Notes: a model not told the origin generated them from the sequence alone. A stretch of 64,000 nt of DNA from Hymenobacter sp. YIM 151500-1 (GCF_025979885.1 NZ_CP110139.1:3239501-3303500); one strand, 5' to 3'; shown: positions 16,415 through 24,717, counted from the first letter of the stretch. Numbers and translations: made by a program.

Positions 16415-16697
16415 AAGTGATGGGGTAATGAGGTGAGGAGGTGACAGGTGAATGGCAACAGGTAACACGTCTGTCATGCTGAGCGCAGCCGGAGGCGCAG
16501 TCGAAGCATCTTTACCTCTGACTAACTCCTGATGCTTGCTCAATGAAGCGGGAGAGATGCTTCGAGTGCGGCTGCGCCTCCGCTCAGCATGATTATACCA
16601 CCCCAACATCAGCACGCGAGATGCTTTGACAAGCGGACGCCAGATGCAGCATGACGTTCTACTTGTTACCTGTCACCATTCACCCCATCACCCAAAA
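16415..16697. repeat. Intergenic element A: complementary word arms enclosing a palindrome
   Basis: Left arm bases 16447-16468 and right arm bases 16663-16684 are complementary at 19 of 22 positions; the wider arms are iterated GGTGA/CACC-type words. Between them, 16474-16511 and 16555-16592 form a near-perfect 38-nt inverted pair starting TCATGCTGAGC. An extra related half-copy lies at about 16608-16655. The element fills the spacer between the LOG gene start region and the stop codon of the ABC permease gene. Confidence 0.75.
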
Positions 16698-17957
16698 CTA
16701 CTTGGCCCGAATGGCAATAACCGGGTCGAGGTTGGCGGCCAGCACGGCGGGGATGATGCCGGCCAGCACTCCAATGACCACCGACACCGTGAGGCCCAGA
16801 GAGATATTGCCGGCTGATAGCGTCAGGGGCAGCGCGTCCTGGGGCACCAACGTCACGAGCCAGACCAGCAGGATGCCGGCCGCCCCGCCCAGCAGGCACA
16901 GAAACACGGCCTCAAACAAGAACTGGAACAGCACGAAGTAATTCTTGGCGCCCAAGGACTTCTGAATGCCGATAATGTTGGTGCGCTCCTTCACCGATAC
17001 AAACATAATGTTGGCAATGCCGAAGCCGCCCACTAGCATGGCAAACGAGCCGATAACCGCTCCCGCCACGCCAATCACCGAAAACAGGCTGGAAATGGCG
17101 TTGGCCAGCATTTCGGGTCGGTTCAGGGAGAAGTTGTCTTCCTCGCGGGGCTTCAGGCCGCGGATGTTGCGCATGGCGCCTTTCAGCTCGTACTCCAGGT
17201 CGAGCAGGCCGGGGTCGTCGTCGGTGCCCTTCACGCCGATGCTGGGCGTGACGCCGCCAAACCCGCTCGTACTGATGGTAAACATCTTGGCAAACGCCCC
17301 GAACGGAATAATGCAGTTGTTGTCGTTGCCGGTGATGCCGAGCACGTTTTTGCCGGCCTTCTCCATCACCCCAATCACCACGAAGCGCTGCCCGCGGGTT
17401 TTGAGCACCTGCCCGATGGCCGAGCGGCCCGGAAACAGGTTTTTAGCCACTTCATTGCCGATGATGGCCACGCCGCGGGCACTTTCAATTTCCTGGGGCG
17501 TAAAGTAGCGGCCTTCCACCACGGGCACGTCCGAAATCTTGCGGAAGTCGAACGTCACGCCCTGGAGCATGGCCCCGCTCATGCTGTTGGAGCCGGCCCG
17601 GAACGTATTGCCGTTCATGTTGGCGAAGATGGCTACGCCCTGGCTGTTGGAACTGAGGTTTTTCTGGAGCAGGCGGTACTCACGCACCGTGGGCACGGGC
17701 CGCTTGAAAAACTTCCACCACGGAAACTTCGGGTCGAACACCCACGGCCACTTGTCCACGTAAATCACCTTGTCGCCCACGAAGCTCATGCTGTCCCGGA
17801 TGTTCTTCTCCAGGGAGTCGACCACCGTAAACACGGCAATGATGGCGAAGATGCCCACCGTGACGCCCAGCAGCGACAAAATGGTGCGGAGCAAGTTGGC
17901 TTTCAGGGCGTGCCACGCAAAGCGGAAACTCTCCAAAGTCAGGCGTAGCGCTTTCAT
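16698..17957 (-). CDS. ABC transporter permease, MacB/FtsX type
   Basis: A 419-residue integral membrane protein from the ATG at 17957. An N-terminal membrane helix (about 20-42, LLRTILSLLGVTVGIFAII) is followed by a MacB_PCD periplasmic domain to about 285. Then come three C-terminal FtsX helices, including VIGSFAMLVGGFGIANIMFV and the terminal VVIGVLAGIIPAVLAANLDPVIAIRAK. MacB-type permeases work with a separate ATPase and often an adaptor to move substrates or transmit force across the envelope; neither partner is in this window. The tryptophan-rich segment near residue 75 (WPWVFDPKFPWWKFF) is conspicuous. It probably has its own promoter near 18013-18020 (TACTTTTC, one mismatch). Confidence 0.9.
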   Translation of the reverse strand: MKALRLTLESFRFAWHALKANLLRTILSLLGVTVGIFAIIAVFTVVDSLEKNIRDSMSFVGDKVIYVDKWPWVFDPKFPWWKFFKRPVPTVREYRLLQKNLSSNSQGVAIFANMNGNTFRAGSNSMSGAMLQGVTFDFRKISDVPVVEGRYFTPQEIESARGVAIIGNEVAKNLFPGRSAIGQVLKTRGQRFVVIGVMEKAGKNVLGITGNDNNCIIPFGAFAKMFTISTSGFGGVTPSIGVKGTDDDPGLLDLEYELKGAMRNIRGLKPREEDNFSLNRPEMLANAISSLFSVIGVAGAVIGSFAMLVGGFGIANIMFVSVKERTNIIGIQKSLGAKNYFVLFQFLFEAVFLCLLGGAAGILLVWLVTLVPQDALPLTLSAGNISLGLTVSVVIGVLAGIIPAVLAANLDPVIAIRAK

Positions 17958-18099
17958 ACGGTGGCAATAGTTCGGCTAAGGGCGTAGCAGGGGCAATAAG
18001 CAGATTTTAGGCGAAAAGTAAGGAAAATACCGGCCGGATGCGTACTTTCGCGGCTCAAATTTTTGTAGTAGGTTCCCCTTCTATTGCCCTGTCTGGCCC

Positions 18100-19149
18100 A
18101 TGAAACTGTCTGAGTTTAAATTTGACTTACCGGAAAGCCTGCTGGCACAGCACCCGGCCAAAAACCGCGACGAGTCGCGCCTAATGGTGCTGCACCGCGA
18201 CAGCGGCAAGATTGAGCACCGCGTGTTCAAAGATATTATCGAGTATTTCGGCGACGGCGACGTGATGGTGGTCAACGACACGAAGGTGTTTCCGGCCCGC
18301 CTGTACGGCAATAAAGAGAAAACCGGCGCCCAGATTGAAGTGTTCCTGCTGCGCGAGCTGAATAAGGAAGTACACCTGTGGGACGTGCTCGTAGACCCGG
18401 CCCGCAAAATCCGGGTCGGCAACAAGCTGTACTTCGGCGAGTCGGACATGGTGGCCGAGGTTATTGACAACACCACTTCCCGCGGCCGCACCATCAAGTT
18501 TCTGTTCGACGGCACCGACGAGGAATTCTACAAAGCCCTGCACGACCTGGGCGAGACGCCCATCCCGAAGGAGTTCATTCCGCGCGACACTGAGGCCGCC
18601 GACAAAGAGCGGTACCAGACCATCTACGCCAAGCACACCGGCGCCGTGGCAGCTCCGTCGGCGGGCCTGCACTTCACCCGTGAGGTGCTGAAGCGCCTGG
18701 AAATCAAAGGGGTGGACGTGGTGCCGGTGACTCTGCACGTGGGCCTGGGCACATTCCGGCCCGTAGACGTGGAGGACCTGACCAAGCACAAGATGGACTC
18801 GGAGAACTTCATCGTGCCGGCCGAGTCGGCGGCGGTGGTGAACCGGGCCCTGGATGCCAAGAAGCGGGTGTGTGCCGTGGGTACCACCTCCATGCGAGCC
18901 ATGGAGTCGTCGGTGTCGGCCAACTCGCGCCTGAAGCCGACCGAGGGCTGGACCGACAAGTTCATCTTCCCGCCCCACGACTTCAAGATTGCCAACACGC
19001 TGCTCACCAACTTCCACACCCCGGAAAGCACGCTGATGATGATGGCCGCCGCCTTTGCCGGCTACGACTTCCTCATCGAAGCCTACCAAACCGCCATCAA
19101 GGAGAAGTACAAGTTCTTCAGCTACGGTGACGCCATGTTGATTTTATAG
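18100..19149 (+). CDS. queA: S-adenosylmethionine:tRNA ribosyltransferase-isomerase
   Basis: 349 residues from the ATG at 18100, the usual length for QueA. It transfers and isomerises the ribosyl group of SAM onto 7-aminomethyl-7-deazaguanine at the tRNA wobble position, making epoxyqueuosine. Family signatures are present throughout: [16 protein letters not shown] at the N-terminus, [43 protein letters not shown] and [15 protein letters not shown] near the end. Shine-Dalgarno sequence is absent. A good terminator lies at 19228-19258. It is followed by ispD on the same strand, separated by element B. Confidence 0.97.
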   Translation: MKLSEFKFDLPESLLAQHPAKNRDESRLMVLHRDSGKIEHRVFKDIIEYFGDGDVMVVNDTKVFPARLYGNKEKTGAQIEVFLLRELNKEVHLWDVLVDPARKIRVGNKLYFGESDMVAEVIDNTTSRGRTIKFLFDGTDEEFYKALHDLGETPIPKEFIPRDTEAADKERYQTIYAKHTGAVAAPSAGLHFTREVLKRLEIKGVDVVPVTLHVGLGTFRPVDVEDLTKHKMDSENFIVPAESAAVVNRALDAKKRVCAVGTTSMRAMESSVSANSRLKPTEGWTDKFIFPPHDFKIANTLLTNFHTPESTLMMMAAAFAGYDFLIEAYQTAIKEKYKFFSYGDAMLIL

Positions 19150-19308
19150 AGGTGAGAAGTTAGAAGTGAGAGGTGAGACATGAGAGGGTAGACCTTCGTC
19201 ACTTCCAGAAACTTCACGAACCGCTTACGCCCGGCTACCTTTGGTGGCCGGGCGTTTTGCTGTCTTGCAATTGTCCTTCTCACCTCTCACTTCTCACCTC
19301 TCATGTCT
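19150..19308. repeat. Intergenic element B: complementary word arms between queA and ispD
   Basis: Bases 19162-19178 (iterated GTGAGA words) are exactly complementary over 17 nt to 19278-19294 (CTCACCTCTCACTTCT words). The left arm begins right after the queA stop codon, and the right arm runs through the ATG of ispD at 19303, since CCTCTCATGTCT also has its complement in the left arm. The queA terminator sits in the core, with no TCATGCTGAGC palindrome. Confidence 0.75.
19228..19258 (+). terminator. queA terminator
   Basis: A 12-bp stem (CGCCCGGCTACC at 19228-19239 with GGTGGCCGGGCG at 19243-19254, one G-T pair), a 3-nt loop and then TTTT. It lies 79 bp after the queA stop codon and has the form of an intrinsic terminator. 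Confidence 0.85.
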
Positions 19309-19986
19309 ACATCCCGCTTTGCCATCATCGTTGCCGGGGGCAGCGGCACGCGCATGGGCACCGACCGGCCCAAGCAGTTTCTGGAGTTGGGCGGGGAGCC
19401 GGTGCTGGTGCACACGCTGCGGCGGTTTTCGGAGCCGGCCCTAGGCGTGCAGGAGTGCGTGGTGGTGCTGCCCCCCGACCAGTTTGACACCTGGCAGCAG
19501 CTTTGTGCGCGCTACGCCGTGGGGTTGCCGCACGCGGTGGTGGCAGGCGGCCATTCGCGCTGGGCTTCGGTGCGCAACGGCTTGGCCCACCTGCAGCAGC
19601 ACACGGCTGGCATCGTGGCCGTGCACGACGGGGTGCGGCCCCTCACGCCGGCTGCCGTCATTGAAGCCACGTTTCAGGCCGCCCACAACCACGGCGCGGC
19701 GGTAGCAGCGGTGGTGCCCAAGGACTCGGTGCGCAACCTGAGCCAGCAGGGTTCTTATGCCCTCAACCGCAGCCGCCTGCGCCTCGTGCAAACCCCGCAG
19801 TGCTTTGAAATTAACCTGCTGCGCCGGGCCTACCAGCTGTCCGAGCTGCCCACCTTCACCGACGACGCCAGCGTGGTAGAAGACTTGCACCCGATTCATC
19901 TAGTAGACGGCGACTACCGCAATATCAAGATTACTACCCCAGAAGACTTATTGATTGCCGAGGCGCTGCTGAAAGGGAATGAGTGA
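19303..19986 (+). CDS. ispD: 2-C-methyl-D-erythritol 4-phosphate cytidylyltransferase
   Basis: 227 residues from the ATG at 19303. IspD couples CTP to methylerythritol phosphate in the non-mevalonate isoprenoid pathway. The nucleotide-binding motif IVAGGSGTRMGTDRPKQFLELGG is at residues 9-31 (only the pattern GGxGxRMGxxxPKQF matters). VHDGVRPLT, VPKDSVRN, RSRLRLVQTPQCF and TDDASVVED are also present, matching the catalytic site. Length is typical. The start codon lies inside the pyrimidine-rich right arm of element B, without a Shine-Dalgarno sequence, so expression could depend on the accessibility of that arm. Confidence 0.96.
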   Translation: MSTSRFAIIVAGGSGTRMGTDRPKQFLELGGEPVLVHTLRRFSEPALGVQECVVVLPPDQFDTWQQLCARYAVGLPHAVVAGGHSRWASVRNGLAHLQQHTAGIVAVHDGVRPLTPAAVIEATFQAAHNHGAAVAAVVPKDSVRNLSQQGSYALNRSRLRLVQTPQCFEINLLRRAYQLSELPTFTDDASVVEDLHPIHLVDGDYRNIKITTPEDLLIAEALLKGNE

Positions 19987-20205
19987 ATGAGTAAATGAGC
20001 AAATGAGTGAATAGGCTGTCATCTTGAGCTGTGCAAAGGGCCTTATAACACCTGAGCGGATACTGCTAACCCGACCCTATTGTGCAACCGACACCGTACC
20101 ATCGTGAGCAGGCTCTTTGCTGCGCGGAAGCCAGATGAGGATGACAGTATCTTTACTCACCCATTCACTCAGTCACTCATTCACCGATTCACTCATTTCC
20201 TCATG
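19978..20205. repeat. Intergenic element C: complementary word arms between ispD and the enoyl-CoA hydratase gene
   Basis: Left arm 19995-20012 (iterated GAGTGAAT/AATGAG words) is complementary at 17 of 18 positions to 20187-20204 (TTCACTCA words). The right arm ends in the ATG at 20203 of the next gene. The left arm overlaps the last codons of ispD. Inside, CTGTCATC near 20017 and GATGACAG near 20139 form the outer pair of an imperfect palindrome. Confidence 0.7.
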
Positions 20206-21000
20206 TACTCCTGCCTGCTCTACGACGTGCGCCCGGATGGCGTCGCCACCATCACCCTGAACCGCCCCGACGTGTTCAACGCCTTCAACGACGCGCAGAG
20301 CTACGAGCTACAGGACGCCCTAAAGCAGGTGGCCCGCGACGCCAGCGTGCGGGCCGTGGTGCTGACCGGGGCCGGGCGGGCATTTTGCTCGGGGCAGGAT
20401 TTGAAAGCCGCCAAGGAAGCCGAAGCCGCTGAGGGCCAGCCCCGCTCCTTCTACGACTCCCTGCACAAACGCTACAACCCCATCATCCGGGCCATGCGCG
20501 GGCTGCCCAAGCCCATTATTGGGCGGCTCAATGGGGTGGCGGCCGGTGCCGGCTGCTCCCTGGCCCTGGCCTGCGACGCTGTTATTGCCTCGTCGGAAGC
20601 TTCGTTGATTGAGGTATTTATTAATATTGGGTTGGTACCCGACTCGGGCTCGTCGTGGTTTTTGCCGCGGCTGGTGGGCACGCTCAAGGCGTTTGAGCTG
20701 TGCACACTGGGTTCCAAGGTAACGGCCGAGGAGGCGCTGCGGCTGGGCCTGGTGAACCAGGTAGTAGCGCCCGAGCAGCTCGACGAGGCCACTTACGCCC
20801 TGGCCACGCGCTACGCCCAGGCGCCCACCAAGTCCATCGGCCTCATCAAGCAGATGCTCAACAAAGCCGGTGCCAGCACTCTTGACGAAATGCTCGACTA
20901 CGAAGCCTACTGCCAGCAGATTGCCGGCGAGTCGGAGGACTACCGAGAGGGCGTGCAGGCTTTTCTGGAGAAGCGCAAGCCTCAGTTTCGCGGGCAGTAG
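20203..21000 (+). CDS. Enoyl-CoA hydratase/isomerase family protein (PaaG-like)
   Basis: 265 residues from the ATG at 20203; the longer in-frame extension from 20080 reads through element C and is rejected. It is a crotonase-fold enzyme. The oxyanion-hole segments are GAGRAFCSGQDLKA and LNGVAAGAGCSLALACDA, and a catalytic-region loop reads IGLVPDSGSSWFLPRLVG. The pattern DSGSSWFLPR and overall similarity suggest the PaaG/PaaB subgroup, which isomerises ring-epoxide CoA of phenylacetate, or a general 2-enoyl-CoA hydratase. No other phenylacetate genes are nearby, so the substrate is left open. It lies downstream of ispD, separated by element C, and its stop codon begins a hairpin repeat. Confidence 0.9.
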   Translation: MYSCLLYDVRPDGVATITLNRPDVFNAFNDAQSYELQDALKQVARDASVRAVVLTGAGRAFCSGQDLKAAKEAEAAEGQPRSFYDSLHKRYNPIIRAMRGLPKPIIGRLNGVAAGAGCSLALACDAVIASSEASLIEVFINIGLVPDSGSSWFLPRLVGTLKAFELCTLGSKVTAEEALRLGLVNQVVAPEQLDEATYALATRYAQAPTKSIGLIKQMLNKAGASTLDEMLDYEAYCQQIAGESEDYREGVQAFLEKRKPQFRGQ

Positions 21001-21034
21001 GGGCGCGTCGCACGCGCCCGGCCGTGGAACGGCC
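20997..21034. terminator. Stop-codon-overlapping hairpins, bidirectional
   Basis: Right after the hydratase TAG come GGGCGCGT-cgc-ACGCGCCC (21001-21019) and GGCCGT-gga-ACGGCC (21020-21034), ending at the stop codon of the convergent response regulator. The first 29 bases (20997-21025) recur identically at 42077-42105, also starting at a TAG stop codon. No T tract follows, so the terminator role is inferred from position. Confidence 0.6.
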
Positions 21035-21742
21035 CTACGGCGCGGCGGCCACGTTCAGCACAAAGCCCACGCGGGGCACGTTGCGCAGCTGCAAGGCGGG
21101 GTCGTGGCGCAGGTGCTTGCGCAGGCGCGAGATGAACACGTCGAGGCTGCGGCCCAGGAAGTAGTCGTCGGAGCCCCAGAGGGTTTGCAGGATGTCTTCG
21201 CGCCGCAGCACCTGGCCGGGGCGCTGGCTGAAGAGGGCAAGCAGTTGGGCTTCTTTCTGGGTGAGAACTGCCGCCCCGGCCGGCCCGGTCAGCGTGAGGT
21301 TGTCGGCGTTGAAGCGGTACTGGCCCAGCCGTACTTCTGCTGGCCGCGCCGGCCCGCCCACGGTGCGGCGCTTCAAGAATACCTCGATGCGCAGCACCAG
21401 CTCCTCGAAGCTGAAGGGCTTGGTAATGTAGTCGTCGGCGCCGGTTTGCAGGCCGGCTATCCGGTCTTCTTTTAGTGATTTGGCGCTGAGAAACAAGATG
21501 GGTACGTGGGCGTTGCGGCGGCGAATGTGCTGGGCTACGGCAAAGCCATCGGCGCCGGGCAGCATCACGTCCAGCAAACACAAGTCGAACATGCCCTGGT
21601 CGAAGGCGGCCAGGGCCGCGGCGCCATCGGGGCAGTGCGTGACGTGGTAGCCGCGGCCCGTGAGCAAGTCGCAGGTTATGAAGCCCAGGTTCACGTCGTC
21701 TTCGGCGTAGAGCAGGCGGGCAGCGGGCTGGGGCTCAGGCAT
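21035..21742 (-). CDS. OmpR/PhoB-family response regulator
   Basis: 235 residues from the ATG at 21742. The receiver domain has the acidic pair E14/D15/D16 (YAEDD), phospho-acceptor D58 (LLDVMLPG), S86 and K108 (ITKPF). A winged-helix output domain of the Trans_reg_C type spans about 135-230 (LTQKEAQLLALF, the recognition region SLDVFISRLRKHL, and the terminal RNVPRVGFVL). The 8-bp overlap with the upstream kinase gene on the same strand indicates translational coupling and a cognate pair. Targets are unknown. Gene and kinase are divergent from the DUF1573 gene at 23174. Confidence 0.95.
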   Translation of the reverse strand: MPEPQPAARLLYAEDDVNLGFITCDLLTGRGYHVTHCPDGAAALAAFDQGMFDLCLLDVMLPGADGFAVAQHIRRRNAHVPILFLSAKSLKEDRIAGLQTGADDYITKPFSFEELVLRIEVFLKRRTVGGPARPAEVRLGQYRFNADNLTLTGPAGAAVLTQKEAQLLALFSQRPGQVLRREDILQTLWGSDDYFLGRSLDVFISRLRKHLRHDPALQLRNVPRVGFVLNVAAAP

Positions 21743-23006
21743 AGGCAGGCTCCCCCGGCATAACGAGCGTGAACGTGCTGCCCTGCCCCGGCGCGCTGTT
21801 CAGCGACAAGTGCCAGCGGTGGGCCTGCGCCACGCTGCGCACGTAGTACAGGCCCAGCCCAAACCCCGCCGGCGCCGCCGCGCGGGCCGCTGGGGCGGGC
21901 ACCCGGAAGAACTTCTCGAACACGCGCCGCTGGTACGGGCGCGCAATGCCCACGCCGTTGTCGGCCACGGTGAGGTGCAGCTGGCGGCCGTGGGTGCGCG
22001 TGCCCAGGCGCACCACCAGCGGCGCCGCGGCGGCGTACTTCACGGCGTTGTCGAGCAGGTTGAACAGCAGGTTAGCCAGGTGCGTAGGGTCGGCGTGAAC
22101 GTGGGCGGGCCGGGCCGCCAGTTCGGTTTCGATGCGGGCCGGCGCGGGAAAGTTGCGCACCACTTGCTCAATCAGCGCGTGCAGGTCGAGCCGCTCGGGG
22201 TGCAGGCCCAGGACTGCCCGCTCGCCGCGGGCCAGCTGCAACACCTTGTTTACCTGCTGGTTGAGGCGGCGGTTTTCTTCCTGAATGATGCCGGCGTAGC
22301 TGCGCAGCCGCTGTGGGTGCTGGGCCGCGTCGGGGGCGGCCAGCACATCGGCGGCCAGCCCGATGGTGGCAATGGGCGTTTTGAACTCGTGGGTCATGGA
22401 GTTGATGAAGTCCCGCTGCACTTCCGACAGCTGCTTCTGACGCAGAATCACGAACAACGCGTACCCGAAAAAGCCCGTTACCACCAGCAGAATCACCGAC
22501 ATCAGCATCCAGATATCGAGCCGGCTTACCAGGTAGGAAGTCCGCGCGGGCAGGTGCAGCCCGAAGTAGTAAGTGTAGCGGTGATACTTGGGCAGCGCCG
22601 CCACCGGAGCCGCCGGGCGCGGGGCGCGGGCACTCACGTAGCTGCCGTACACCATCCGATCGGTGGTGCAGTCGTAGATGGCATACTCGTAGTCCATGCG
22701 CAGGTTGAGGGCGTTGAACTCCTGGCGCAGGTAGTGCTCCAGCACGCCGGCATCTATCCGGTCGTTGACGTTGACCACGTAATAGTTCGATGACAGCTGG
22801 CTAACCGGGCTCTGCGCCGGCAGGGCCACGCCGTTGTAAGTAGCCAGGCGGGCGGCCACATTTTTCAGGGCAATGCAGAGGCTTTGGTTGAACTGCCGCT
22901 CTTCGTTGTCGAAGGCCTTGCGCACCCAATACATCTGCATGGTGACGATGCCCAGCACCGACACCACGCCCAGCACGATTACCGTCCGAATGGTGGCCGA
23001 ATTCAT
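21735..23006 (-). CDS. Two-component sensor histidine kinase
   Basis: 423 residues from the ATG at 23006. There is a membrane helix at about 6-26 and another at about 185-210 (LMSVILLVVTGFFGYALFVIL), enclosing a periplasmic sensor region of about 160 residues with no recognised fold. Then follow HisKA with FINSMTHEFKTPIATIG (His about 206) and a HATPase with N box LLFNLLDNAVKYA, G1 VADNGVGIA, F box EKFFRVP and G2 GFGLGLYYV. It overlaps the OmpR-type regulator by 8 bp and should phosphorylate it. Similar kinase/regulator pairs are common in Bacteroidota, and the stimulus is unknown. Confidence 0.94.
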   Translation of the reverse strand: MNSATIRTVIVLGVVSVLGIVTMQMYWVRKAFDNEERQFNQSLCIALKNVAARLATYNGVALPAQSPVSQLSSNYYVVNVNDRIDAGVLEHYLRQEFNALNLRMDYEYAIYDCTTDRMVYGSYVSARAPRPAAPVAALPKYHRYTYYFGLHLPARTSYLVSRLDIWMLMSVILLVVTGFFGYALFVILRQKQLSEVQRDFINSMTHEFKTPIATIGLAADVLAAPDAAQHPQRLRSYAGIIQEENRRLNQQVNKVLQLARGERAVLGLHPERLDLHALIEQVVRNFPAPARIETELAARPAHVHADPTHLANLLFNLLDNAVKYAAAAPLVVRLGTRTHGRQLHLTVADNGVGIARPYQRRVFEKFFRVPAPAARAAAPAGFGLGLYYVRSVAQAHRWHLSLNSAPGQGSTFTLVMPGEPAYA

Positions 23007-23115
23007 GCCCCTAAGCTACTACTGCCCCGCGCTCCGGCCGCGGCTCACCGGCGGCATTAACATCTCATTAACAACTCTTGAGCTTTCCTTAACACCGCTG
23101 CCAGAACCGCTTATC

Positions 23116-23123
23116 TACCTTTG
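23116..23123 (+). promoter_or_regulatory. Bacteroidota -7 box for the DUF1573 gene
   Basis: TACCTTTG matches TAnnTTTG exactly, about 50 bp before the ATG at 23174. The -33 region has no clear TTTG. Consensus-based call only. Confidence 0.55.
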
Positions 23124-23173
23124 AACCGGCGCCACCACTCTATCTTCTCACCTTTCATTTGCCCTAAACAGCC

Positions 23174-23593
23174 ATGAAAATTGCGTTTTTGCTTACCGCA
23201 GCGGCGGCCACTCTCGGCTTCTCCGAAACTTCGTTTGTTGCTTCCATTCCGGCGGCGGTGGCCGCCGCACCCGTCGCCAGCAGTGCCGTGCAGTGGCGCA
23301 CCACGCAGCACAACTTCGGCGAAATCGTGCAGGCTGTGCCCGTCACGGCCACCTTCACGTTCAGAAACACCGGCAAAGTGCCCGTGCTGCTCACCCAAGT
23401 GCAAGGTTCCTGCGGCTGCACGGCCACTTCCTACCCCACCGAAGCCATCCAGCCCGGCCAATCGGCAGCCATTACGGCCACTTTCAATGCCGCCAACCTG
23501 GGCGGCTTCAACAAAACCGTAACCGTTACGACTAACACCGCCGACGCGCCGCAGGTGCTGACCCTGCGCGGCACCGTGGTAGTGGCAAAATAA
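23174..23593 (+). CDS. DUF1573 domain protein, exported
   Basis: 139 residues from the ATG at 23174, with an N-terminal signal-type hydrophobic segment (MKIAFLLTAAAATLGFSETS). Residues about 38-138 are the DUF1573 immunoglobulin-like fold: HNFGEIVQAVPVTATFTFRNTG, the invariant-looking VQGSCGCTATSYP with two cysteines, and ATFNAANLGGFNKTVTV. These small proteins are abundant in Bacteroidota envelopes. Their function is not established, though they resemble ASH/MSP-type beta domains. It is transcribed divergently from the kinase and followed by a clear terminator. Confidence 0.9.
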   Translation: MKIAFLLTAAAATLGFSETSFVASIPAAVAAAPVASSAVQWRTTQHNFGEIVQAVPVTATFTFRNTGKVPVLLTQVQGSCGCTATSYPTEAIQPGQSAAITATFNAANLGGFNKTVTVTTNTADAPQVLTLRGTVVVAK

Positions 23594-23617
23594 GCCGCCC
23601 CGTACGCCCAAACAGTG

Positions 23618-23660
23618 AACTGCCGCCGGTTGCTAGTGCAGCCGGCGGCAGTTTGTTTAT
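23618..23660 (+). terminator. Terminator after the DUF1573 gene
   Basis: A perfect 12-bp stem, AACTGCCGCCGG (23618-23629) with CCGGCGGCAGTT (23642-23653), a 12-nt loop, then TTGTTTAT. It starts 24 bp after the stop codon. Confidence 0.85.
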
Positions 23661-23815
23661 ACCATATTGTCCGGCCAGGTGCCGCTGGCTAATGAGCCAA
23701 TTACGGTTGAGTTTAGCTAAGCGGGAAGGTTTTTTAAGCCGGCCAGATACCAACCCCAACCGTTAGGGCTCGTATAGCCTTTTCATCACTCGCCTTTCTT
23801 TAAAACTTTGACTTT

Positions 23816-24391
23816 ATGCTGGTTGCTCGATGGACTGGTTTGCTGCTGTTGCCACTGCTCGTAGCCTGCTCGGGCGGTGAGAGCAACAAGGACCCGGTAG
23901 CCGAAGCCAAGTTTCAGAACGAGAAGCGCATCGGCGAACAAGACATAACCGAAAAGCAGCAGCGCGACGCCGAGTTTGTCGTAAACGCCGCTAGCCGCGG
24001 CATGTTGCTATTGGAAATCAGCCAGATAGCCTTGCGCAAAGCCACCTCGCCGGCCGTCAAAACGCTGGCCCAAACCATCGTCAGCCAGCACACGGGCTTG
24101 CAGCAGGAAGTGAAAACTCTGGCGGCGCAGAAAAGCATTGTGTTGCCCTCGGCCCTGGGTAAAGACCAGGGCGAGCAGGCCGGCGAGCTGACGGCCCTTA
24201 ACGGCCCGGCCTTCGACACGCGCTACCTGGAGCAGCTGGAGAAGCTGCACGAGCAGAGCATCGACGACTACGACGACATGAGCGAAGATGCCTACGACGG
24301 CGACATCCGGGCGCTGGCCGCCCGGCAGCTGGCTCAGCTCAAGCAGCACCTCGAAGCCGCCGAACAGGTGCAGGACCAACTGAAAAAATAA
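23816..24391 (+). CDS. DUF4142 (ferritin-like) lipoprotein
   Basis: 191 residues from the ATG at 23816. The signal ends in a lipobox with Cys19 (LLVACSGG). Residues about 45-185 are the DUF4142 four-helix bundle: FVVNAASRGMLLLEISQIALRKATSPAVKTLAQTIV (pattern noted), YLEQLEKLHEQSIDDYDDMSEDA and the final AARQLAQLKQHLEAAEQVQ. DUF4142 proteins share a ferritin-like fold and are frequent in Bacteroidota and proteobacterial envelopes; roles in stress have been suggested. It starts a three-gene lipoprotein series on the + strand with a second DUF4142 protein two genes on. Confidence 0.88.
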   Translation: MLVARWTGLLLLPLLVACSGGESNKDPVAEAKFQNEKRIGEQDITEKQQRDAEFVVNAASRGMLLLEISQIALRKATSPAVKTLAQTIVSQHTGLQQEVKTLAAQKSIVLPSALGKDQGEQAGELTALNGPAFDTRYLEQLEKLHEQSIDDYDDMSEDAYDGDIRALAARQLAQLKQHLEAAEQVQDQLKK

Positions 24392-24414
24392 CTTTCTCTC
24401 CTTTTGCTTTCTCT

Positions 24415-24660
24415 ATGAAAATGCGCTTCCTGCCGGCCTTTACTGTAGCTTCCGTGCTGCTGTTGAGCGGCTGCAACACCGAAAAACGCGACGACGCCAC
24501 CGCTGGCGAAGCCGTCAGCGACATGAACCAGGCCGCCGACGAAGGCGGGGTAAAAGCCGACGCCGTGGTGATTGACAACCAGGCCGGCCCCACTGTTACG
24601 GCCGATGCCGACTCCGCTGGGGCGGCTACGGACAGCACCGCTGCCACGCCGCGCCCCTAA
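24415..24660 (+). CDS. Small lipoprotein of unknown function
   Basis: 81 residues from the ATG at 24415, 23 bp after the DUF4142 stop. The signal peptide ends with LLLSGCNTE (lipobox Cys about 19). The mature part of about 60 residues is Ala/Asp/Thr-rich and low in complexity, with no domain recognised. Position between two DUF4142 lipoproteins on the same strand suggests co-expression. Since the signal is textbook and codon use matches neighbours, it is considered a real gene. Confidence 0.75.
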   Translation: MKMRFLPAFTVASVLLLSGCNTEKRDDATAGEAVSDMNQAADEGGVKADAVVIDNQAGPTVTADADSAGAATDSTAATPRP

Positions 24661-24717
24661 CGCACTCCTACTCAGAACTCTCTCTCCGTACTTACCACTA
24701 ATTAACCACCAACGTCT

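Noticed and set aside
16474..16592. CRISPR-like repeat
   Set aside because: The repeats are inverted and dispersed, not direct repeats with regular spacers; no cas gene is present.
20080..20202. N-terminal extension of the enoyl-CoA hydratase
   Set aside because: It translates the repetitive word arm and palindrome of element C; crotonase homology begins after the ATG at 20203.
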